Source: Duncaniella sp. (GTDB taxonomy: Bacteria; Bacteroidota; Bacteroidia; Bacteroidales; Muribaculaceae). From it: a stretch of DNA of 5,864 nucleotides. The notes under the pieces are model-generated. The model had not been told where the DNA came from, made no database searches, and saw nothing but the letters and a program-made list of their open reading frames with translations. Below, piece by piece: positions 1 through 4,655 of this stretch; position 1 is the first letter of the stretch, and the number at the start of each line of letters is the position of its first letter. The stretch covers positions 1 through 5,864 of the forward strand of contig JAFLRW010000117.1 in the NCBI GenBank assembly GCA_022511285.1. Direction: 5' to 3'. The position numbers and the translations under genes are program-made.

Positions 1-17
1 ATAATAACTCATCAGAT

Positions 18-1265
18 ATGACAATCGATCAGTACAATTTCAATGGTAAAAAGGCCATTGTGCGTGTTGACTTCAATGTGCCCCTCGATGAGAACGGGAA
101 TATCACTGACGACACCCGCATCCGTGGCGCACTCCCTACACTCAAAAAGATTCTAGCCGATGGCGGCAGCCTAATCATTATGAGCCACATGGGCAAACCC
201 AAAGGTAAGGTTAATCCCAAGATGTCACTTGCTCAGATTAAGGATGCTGTGGCCAAAGCCCTTGGCACAGAGGTGAAATTTGCAGCAGACTGTGCCGCTG
301 CCGATAAGGAAGCCGCCGAGCTTAAGCCGGGCGAAGTGCTCCTGCTCGAAAATCTCCGCTTCCACCCCGAAGAGGAGGGCAAGCCTGTGGGGATTGATAA
401 GGAAGACCCGGGCTATGACGCCGCTAAAAAGGAGATGAAGGAGAAGCAGAAAGAGTTCTCCAAGAAATTGGCTTCGTATGCCGATGCATATGTCAACGAT
501 GCCTTTGGCACTGCTCATCGCCGCCATGCCTCTACAGCCGTGATTGCTGACTATTTTGACGCTGATTCCAAGATGCTCGGCTATCTTATGGAGAAAGAGG
601 TGAAGGCTGTGGACAACATCCTTTCAGATATCAAGCGTCCGTTTACTGCAATTATGGGTGGCTCAAAGGTGTCAACCAAAATAGGCATAATTGAAAACCT
701 TATGGATAAGGTGGACAATCTTATCCTTTGCGGCGGTATGACCTATACGTTTGCAAAGGCCCTCGGCGGCAATATAGGTAAGAGCATCTGCGAGGAGGAT
801 AAGCTCCAGCTGGCTCTGGATATTATGCAGAAGGCTAAGGAGAAAGGTGTCAACTTGGTGCTCGGCGTTGACTGTGTGGCCGGCGACAACTTCTCAAACG
901 AGTGTAACACTATGGTGGTGGACTGCCGCAACATCCCCGAAGGCTGGGAAGGTATGGATGCCGGTCCCAAGACCCGCGAGCTGTTCAAGGGTGCTATCCT
1001 CCCTGCCAAGACAATCTTGTGGAATGGTCCTGCCGGGGTGTTTGAGTTTGACAACTTCACGGCCGGTTCGCGTGCCATAGCCGACGCTGTAGTGGAAGCT
1101 ACTGCCAACGGCGCTTTCTCGCTCGTAGGTGGCGGCGACTCTGTGGCCTGCATCAACAAGTTTGGCCTTGCCGACAAGGTGAGCTATGTATCCACCGGCG
1201 GTGGCGCTCTCCTCGAGGCTATCGAGGGCAAGGTGCTCCCCGGCGTAGCTGCCATAAAGGGCTAA
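18..1265 (+). CDS. pgk: Phosphoglycerate kinase
   Basis: This cytosolic glycolytic enzyme transfers phosphate between 1,3-bisphosphoglycerate and ADP, giving 3-phosphoglycerate and ATP. The 415-residue protein is complete and close to the usual family length (about 390-420). Visible motifs are VRVDFNVPLD (15-24), SHMGKP (56-61, usually SHLGRP), ENLRF, NDAFGTAHR (160-168, with the substrate-binding Arg), GGSKVSTKI, WNGPAGVFE (from 335), the nucleotide-site GGGDS (371-375) and STGGG (392-396). A charged Lys/Glu-rich insertion at about residues 125-147, between ENLRF and the KKLASYAD segment, is a feature I associate with Bacteroidetes Pgk. The ATG at 18 gives the expected N-terminus (MTIDQYNF). 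Only 17 bases lie upstream, with no evident Shine-Dalgarno, so its promoter cannot be judged. The gene ends 36 bp before a strong hairpin terminator and converges on the HD-domain gene. Identification is secure. Confidence 0.98.
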   Translation: MTIDQYNFNGKKAIVRVDFNVPLDENGNITDDTRIRGALPTLKKILADGGSLIIMSHMGKPKGKVNPKMSLAQIKDAVAKALGTEVKFAADCAAADKEAAELKPGEVLLLENLRFHPEEEGKPVGIDKEDPGYDAAKKEMKEKQKEFSKKLASYADAYVNDAFGTAHRRHASTAVIADYFDADSKMLGYLMEKEVKAVDNILSDIKRPFTAIMGGSKVSTKIGIIENLMDKVDNLILCGGMTYTFAKALGGNIGKSICEEDKLQLALDIMQKAKEKGVNLVLGVDCVAGDNFSNECNTMVVDCRNIPEGWEGMDAGPKTRELFKGAILPAKTILWNGPAGVFEFDNFTAGSRAIADAVVEATANGAFSLVGGGDSVACINKFGLADKVSYVSTGGGALLEAIEGKVLPGVAAIKG

Positions 1266-1300
1266 GCCGAGTGATTAGAAACTAAAGAATAAAGAATTGC

Positions 1301-1354
1301 AATCCCGAAAGCACTGGTCCGAATCCATATCCGGACAGTCTTTCGGGATTTTTA
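1301..1354. terminator. Rho-independent terminator, probably shared by convergent genes
   Basis: The outer arms AATCCCGAAAG (1301-1311) and CTTTCGGGATT (1340-1350) are perfectly complementary. The pairing continues inward, ACTG-GTCCG (1313-1321) with CGGACAGT (1332-1339), with only single-base bulges at C1312 and G1317, around a 10-base loop. On the plus strand the stem runs into five Ts (1349-1353), a classic intrinsic terminator for pgk. On the minus strand the same hairpin begins 12 bases beyond the stop codon of the HD-domain gene, but the following sequence is only moderately T-rich. Termination in that direction is likely but weaker. Confidence 0.88.
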
Positions 1355-1361
1355 TAAACAA

Positions 1362-1919
1362 TTATGTAGTGGGCTGCGCTTTGTTAAACTCAGCGTGGAG
1401 CGCTAAGAAGCGGGATAGGGTAGAGGGCGATATGCGCTCCATCGAGGCAATGACGCGCTCAAGTGGTTTGCGCTTCATATCTCCGCTTTTGGAATAAAAC
1501 TTATCGGCATAGCAGATTAATCGCTCCAGAGGCGTCTCAGGCATATAGTCGACCTTTGGCAACGGAAGCTGTTGTGCTACCACTTCCGCCGCGGTAATGC
1601 CTGCTCCGGTGTGACGCTCGGCTACGCGTGCCCACTCTTCAGGAGCTCCCTCACCACGAAGAATTGCAGCCCCTTCGATGCCGTGGCAGATATAGGGTAA
1701 AGAACCCAAACATCCTATATCGGGAGCATCTGTGTGGCAGATGCCTATGTCGTGGAGCATTGCGGCCGCCTCGATATCAGAGCGGGCTATGGGAAGGCTG
1801 AGCGAGGAAGCTATCTGAAGCGAGAGGTCGGCCACGGCGCGGCAATGCTTCATATAAATTACCCGGCCGAGACTCTCTGCCGGGTAATATTTATCAATAA
1901 TTTTCTGATAATCAGTCAT
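1362..1919 (-). CDS. HD-domain (HDIG-type) metal-dependent phosphohydrolase
   Basis: The 185-residue cytosolic protein belongs to the HD superfamily, whose members hydrolyse phosphoester bonds using bound metal ions. The ligand pattern is intact: His25 (YMKHCRAV), His56-Asp57 in AAMLHDIGI (52-60), His79 (YICHG), His103 (ERHTGAG) and Asp139 (CYADKF). The two extra histidines between HD and the last Asp suggest a dinuclear metal site. The substrate is unknown; a nucleotide or other small phosphoester is a guess. The chosen ATG (1917-1919) gives MTDYQKII and leaves 16 bp after the ilvE stop. An ATG at 1982 would add 21 residues encoded inside the ilvE 3' end that do not look like part of the family. 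It is probably co-transcribed downstream of ilvE. I recall similar proteins in Bacteroides, annotated only as HD or HDIG domain proteins. The family call is firm; the function is not. Confidence 0.9.
   Translation of the reverse strand: MTDYQKIIDKYYPAESLGRVIYMKHCRAVADLSLQIASSLSLPIARSDIEAAAMLHDIGICHTDAPDIGCLGSLPYICHGIEGAAILRGEGAPEEWARVAERHTGAGITAAEVVAQQLPLPKVDYMPETPLERLICYADKFYSKSGDMKRKPLERVIASMERISPSTLSRFLALHAEFNKAQPTT
1858..1888 (-). repeat. Perfect 10-bp inverted repeat in the 5' end of the HD-domain gene
   Basis: ATTACCCGGC (1858-1867) and GCCGGGTAAT (1879-1888) are exact reverse complements separated by 11 bases. In the minus-strand transcript this makes a GC-rich hairpin at about codons 11-21 of the HD-domain gene, shortly after the ilvE stop. 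The sequence after the stem (TTATATG) has no real U-run, so a strong terminator is unlikely. It could reduce expression of the second gene or stabilise the upstream message, or it may be a coincidence of coding sequence. Confidence 0.5.
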
Positions 1920-1935
1920 TATGTAATCGCGAAGG

Positions 1936-2958
1936 CTATTCGACGATGGTACACCATCCGTAAGGATCCGGCAACTCGCCATACTGGATGCCGCGAAGTG
2001 TCTCGTAAAGACGTGTAACTATAGGGCCGGGCTTGCCATCCTTGGCTATGATATACTTCTTGCCCGTGTCAAGGTCATCAATTTCGCCCACGGGCGAAGC
2101 CACGGCCGCGGTGCCGACGGCTGCTGCCTCTTCCACATATTCCAGCTCGTCGACTGTGATATGCCGACGCTCAACCGGTATGCCCATATCCTCAGCCAAG
2201 CGGATAAAACTCTTGTTGGTGATGGAGGGGAGAATAGAATCGGATGCCGGAGTGATGTATGTGCCATTTTTAATGGCCATAAAGTTAGCAGGGCCACACT
2301 CGTCGAGATAAAGCTTCTCCTTGGGGTCAAGATATAACACTGCAGAGTAACCCATATCATGGGCATGTTCGCCGGCGGCCAACGATGCCGCATAGTTGCC
2401 ACCAACCTTCCACATTCCGGTGCCACGAGGCGCCACGCGGTCATACTGACGCATTATGCAGATATTGGTAGGCTTAAATCCGGTTTTGAAATATGGCCCT
2501 ACAGGGCTTACAAGGATAATGAATAGGTATTCGCGGGCAGGTTTAACGCCTACCTGGGCTGAAGTGCCGATTTCTAACGGTCTGATATAAAGCGAAGCGC
2601 CGGAGCCATAAGGGGGAATAAAACGCTCGTTGAGTTTCACCACCTTGAGCACCATCTCGCGAAATTTCTCTTCAGGCAGAGGAGCCATCAGCAAGCCTTT
2701 AGCCGACTCGCAGATTCGATGCGCATTCTCTTCAAGACGGAATATGCGTATCTTGCCGTCTTTGCCTCTGAACGCTTTGAGGCCTTCAAAGATTTCCTGC
2801 CCGTAGTGCAGGCACGTAGCGGCTATGTGAAGGCTCACCTCCTCACTGGAAGAGATTTCGATTTCACCCCACTTGCCATCGCGATAATAGCACCGCACAT
2901 TATAGTCGGTGGGCATGTATCCAAACGATAGATTAGCCCAATCTAACTCTTTATCCAT
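1936..2958 (-). CDS. ilvE: Branched-chain amino acid aminotransferase
   Basis: This PLP-dependent class IV aminotransferase interconverts leucine, isoleucine and valine with their 2-oxo acids using glutamate/2-oxoglutarate. It is the last step of branched-chain amino acid synthesis. The complete 340-residue protein matches the longer, eukaryote-like IlvE type (usually 335-365 residues) rather than the E. coli type of about 309. Motifs seen: LHYGQEIFEGLKAFR (50-64) in the N-terminal domain, YIRPLEIGTS (124-133), the PLP lysine K184 in GTGMWKVGGNY (179-189), E220 in YLDECG where the pyridine-nitrogen carboxylate is expected, and GTAAVASPVGEI near the C-terminus. The ATG at 2956-2958 gives MDKELDWANL, the expected start for this type. 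The gene is divergent from the PurF-family gene and probably heads a two-gene unit with the HD-domain gene. No leader peptide, T-box or attenuator is visible upstream. Confidence 0.96.
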   Translation of the reverse strand: MDKELDWANLSFGYMPTDYNVRCYYRDGKWGEIEISSSEEVSLHIAATCLHYGQEIFEGLKAFRGKDGKIRIFRLEENAHRICESAKGLLMAPLPEEKFREMVLKVVKLNERFIPPYGSGASLYIRPLEIGTSAQVGVKPAREYLFIILVSPVGPYFKTGFKPTNICIMRQYDRVAPRGTGMWKVGGNYAASLAAGEHAHDMGYSAVLYLDPKEKLYLDECGPANFMAIKNGTYITPASDSILPSITNKSFIRLAEDMGIPVERRHITVDELEYVEEAAAVGTAAVASPVGEIDDLDTGKKYIIAKDGKPGPIVTRLYETLRGIQYGELPDPYGWCTIVE

Positions 2959-2990
2959 AGGTTTATACGGTTAGCGTTTACTTATTGTCG

Positions 2991-3006
2991 CAAAGTTACA
3001 AAAATA
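2991..3006 (-). promoter_or_regulatory. Candidate Bacteroides-type -7 elements for ilvE
   Basis: On the minus strand two sequences matching TAnnTTTG lie side by side: TATTTTTG (2999-3006) and TAACTTTG (2991-2998). They are 32-40 bases upstream of the ilvE ATG, a sensible 5' leader length. I do not find a good TTG at the -33 distance for either, so which one is used, if either, is uncertain. The surrounding region is AT-rich, which makes chance matches more likely. Confidence 0.5.
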
Positions 3007-3077
3007 ACTCAGAAAATTGTCCTGTTTGGCTGATAAATTTACAATATCTTGAGCTTTTAAAGCAATAGAAAATTTTA

Positions 3078-3109
3078 TTTGGCAGATTGGATTGGATTGT
3101 GTAATTTTG
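3078..3109 (+). promoter_or_regulatory. Candidate Bacteroides-type promoter of the PurF-family gene
   Basis: TTTG (3078-3081) fits the -33 element and TAATTTTG (3102-3109) fits the -7 consensus TAnnTTTG, with a 20-bp spacer, which is normal for the Bacteroidetes primary sigma factor. Transcription would begin near 3113-3116, giving a leader of about 30 bases before the ATG at 3143. The spacer is unusual in containing three tandem GATTG units. Confidence 0.65.
3085..3099 (+). repeat. Tandem 5-bp repeat (GATTG x 3) in a promoter spacer
   Basis: Three exact, uninterrupted copies of GATTG occupy 3085-3089, 3090-3094 and 3095-3099. They lie between the proposed -33 and -7 elements of the PurF-family gene. 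Gain or loss of one unit would change the spacer from 20 bp to 25 or 15 bp. Three copies is a short array, so it may simply be chance. Confidence 0.7.
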
Positions 3110-3142
3110 CACTTTCATTTTTCAAACCAAAACGTATTTCCA

Positions 3143-4585
3143 ATGGGAGGCTTTTTCGGCGCGGTTTCTAAGAAGCCGTGTGTCAACGACCTTTTTTATG
3201 GCACGGATTATAATTCGCATCTCGGGACAAAGCGAGCCGGCCTTGTGACTTTTGACCCTGAAAAAGGGTTCAATCGCACCATCCACAGTCTTGAACGCGA
3301 TTATTTCCGCTCTAAATTCGAAGATGAGCTTGATAGATTTGTCGGCAATCAAGGTTTGGGAGTCATTAGCGACACAGATCCGCAACCGATTATTGTCAAC
3401 TCCCATCTGGGACGTTATGCCGTGGTCACTGTGGCCAAAATCAACAATCTGCGCGAGATTGCCGCTGAGCTCCTTGCCGAGCGGATGCACCTCAGCGAGT
3501 TGTCGGCCAACAATGTCAATCAGACAGAGGTTGTTGCGCTGCTCATCAATATGGGCGAATCATTTGTTGACGGCATTAATCTCGTCTACAAAAAAATCAA
3601 GGGCTCGTGTTCAATGCTTGTGCTCACCGAAGACGGCATCATTGCAGCCCGCGACTATTTAGGCCGCACTCCTATTGTGATTGGTCAGAAGTCTGACGGA
3701 TTTGCCGTATCGTCTGAGACCTCATCATTCCCCAATTTGGATTATAAGACCGTGCGCGACGTTGGTCCCGGCGAGATAGTCCGCCTCAGAGCCGATGGCA
3801 TCGAAGTGATGCAGGCTCCGGCAAGTCGCAAGCAGATATGCTCTTTCCTATGGGTTTACTACGGATTCCCTGCGAGCGATTACGAAGCTATTAACGTTGA
3901 GGATGTCCGCGAGGCCGGCGGCCGAGCCCTTGGAAAGGCCGACCCCACCGAGGCCGATTGTGTCTGCGGTATCCCTGATTCCGGTGTCGGCTTTGCCTTA
4001 GGCTATGCCGAAGGCCGGGGCATACCTTATCGCCGTGCTGTGCTTAAATACACTCCGACTTGGCCCCGCAGTTTCACTCCCGGCAATCAATCGCGTCGCG
4101 ACCTCGTGGCCAAGATGAAGCTTATCCCTAATAAGGCTATTCTCGATGGAAAACGTGTGGTGTTCTGCGACGATTCCATTGTGCGCGGCACCCAGCTGCG
4201 CGACAATGTCCGCACATTCTTCGAGTGTGGTGCCAAAGAGGTCCACGCGCGCATATCCTGTCCGCCGCTCGTCTATGGTTGTCCATTCATAGGATTTACA
4301 TCGTCAAAAAGCGATCTTGAGCTTATCACACGACGCATCATTCGTGATTTCGAAGGCTCTGACGATGCCCGCCTTGACGTTTATGCCACCACCGGTACAC
4401 CCGAATACGAACGTATGGTCAAAGAAATTGCACGCCAACTCGAACTTTCCTCATTGAGTTTTGCCAAACTTGAAGATCTCATTGAGAGCATAGGCCTGCC
4501 AAAATGCGACATCTGCACCCATTGTTTTGACGGAACAGGTCTCTGCCCATCGAAGGCGTGGGCACAAGACCACCCCGACGACTGA
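3143..4585 (+). CDS. PurF-family amidophosphoribosyltransferase-like protein with a degenerate glutaminase site
   Basis: The 480-residue protein has the PurF layout: an N-terminal Ntn-glutaminase-like domain (about 1-225) and a C-terminal phosphoribosyltransferase domain. PurF makes phosphoribosylamine from PRPP and glutamine. Retained features include RDVGPGEIV, GIPDSG, the PRPP loop VVFCDDSIVRGT (339-350; D343, D344) and cysteines C233, C380, C458 and C461, which align with the four [4Fe-4S] ligands of Bacillus PurF. C455 and C468 are extra. The N-terminus reads MGGFFGAV where PurF has (M)CGI.G, so the Cys nucleophile is Gly. The usual HVRYST and HNGNL motifs are also not recognisable (about residues 71-79 and 98-103). 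The PRPP-side loop usually KNRYVGRTF reads KYTPTWPRSF. I therefore infer no glutamine hydrolysis; ammonia use or a different role is possible. The ATG at 3143 is preferred: an in-frame TTG at 3092 would place the promoter inside the gene. I recall similar proteins in other Bacteroidales. Databases may label it purF. Confidence 0.88.
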   Translation: MGGFFGAVSKKPCVNDLFYGTDYNSHLGTKRAGLVTFDPEKGFNRTIHSLERDYFRSKFEDELDRFVGNQGLGVISDTDPQPIIVNSHLGRYAVVTVAKINNLREIAAELLAERMHLSELSANNVNQTEVVALLINMGESFVDGINLVYKKIKGSCSMLVLTEDGIIAARDYLGRTPIVIGQKSDGFAVSSETSSFPNLDYKTVRDVGPGEIVRLRADGIEVMQAPASRKQICSFLWVYYGFPASDYEAINVEDVREAGGRALGKADPTEADCVCGIPDSGVGFALGYAEGRGIPYRRAVLKYTPTWPRSFTPGNQSRRDLVAKMKLIPNKAILDGKRVVFCDDSIVRGTQLRDNVRTFFECGAKEVHARISCPPLVYGCPFIGFTSSKSDLELITRRIIRDFEGSDDARLDVYATTGTPEYERMVKEIARQLELSSLSFAKLEDLIESIGLPKCDICTHCFDGTGLCPSKAWAQDHPDD

Positions 4586-4614
4586 TGCGCTTGTCTGCGG
4601 TTTATGAGCGAAAA

Positions 4615-4647
4615 TTGTTATCAAGTCGGAAAAATTAGCTAATTTTG
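4615..4647 (+). promoter_or_regulatory. Candidate Bacteroides-type promoter of lepA
   Basis: TAATTTTG (4640-4647) matches the -7 consensus TAnnTTTG. TTG at 4615-4617 could serve as the -33 element, with a 22-bp spacer that is slightly long. The -7 element ends only 8 bases before the lepA ATG, so the transcript would have a leader of just a few bases. Read-through from the PurF-family gene, 70 bp upstream on the same strand, is also possible, since no terminator hairpin is evident between them. Confidence 0.5.
4631..4646. repeat. 16-bp perfect palindrome overlapping the lepA -7 element
   Basis: AAAATTAGCTAATTTT is exactly self-complementary, with two 8-bp half-sites and no spacer. It covers seven of the eight bases of the proposed -7 element. 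A dimeric regulator bound here would block the promoter, but the AT-rich composition makes a chance palindrome plausible. Confidence 0.45.
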
Positions 4648-4655
4648 TATCCGAT

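Noticed and set aside
743..1177. 144-codon open frame on the minus strand
   Set aside because: It is entirely antisense to conserved pgk and has a low-complexity, Ser/Pro/Ala-rich translation with no family features.
1297..1497. 66-codon plus-strand open frame after pgk
   Set aside because: It begins within the terminator hairpin and runs antisense to the HD-domain gene.
1920..1982. Upstream in-frame ATG that would extend the HD-domain protein by 21 residues
   Set aside because: It lies inside the ilvE coding region, adds residues unlike the family N-terminus, and the internal ATG at 1919 gives a normal start.
3053..3063. Short inverted repeat GCTTT-T-AAAGC in the divergent intergenic region
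   Set aside because: Arms of only 5 bp in AT-rich DNA are expected by chance, and it does not sit on a promoter element.
3092..3142. In-frame TTG start giving a 497-residue PurF-family protein
   Set aside because: The extension would overlap the -7 element at 3102-3109 and encodes no family-like sequence; the ATG at 3143 fits the family start MGGFFG. No Cys-Gly start is present in the extension either, so it does not rescue the glutaminase.
2959..3142. Possible riboswitch, T-box or leader peptide upstream of ilvE
   Set aside because: The likely leader is only about 30 bases, too short for such elements, and no run of Leu/Ile/Val codons or T-box motif is visible.
3122..3490. 122-codon minus-strand open frame overlapping the divergent promoter region
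   Set aside because: It is antisense to the N-terminal coding part of the PurF-family gene, with no recognisable product.
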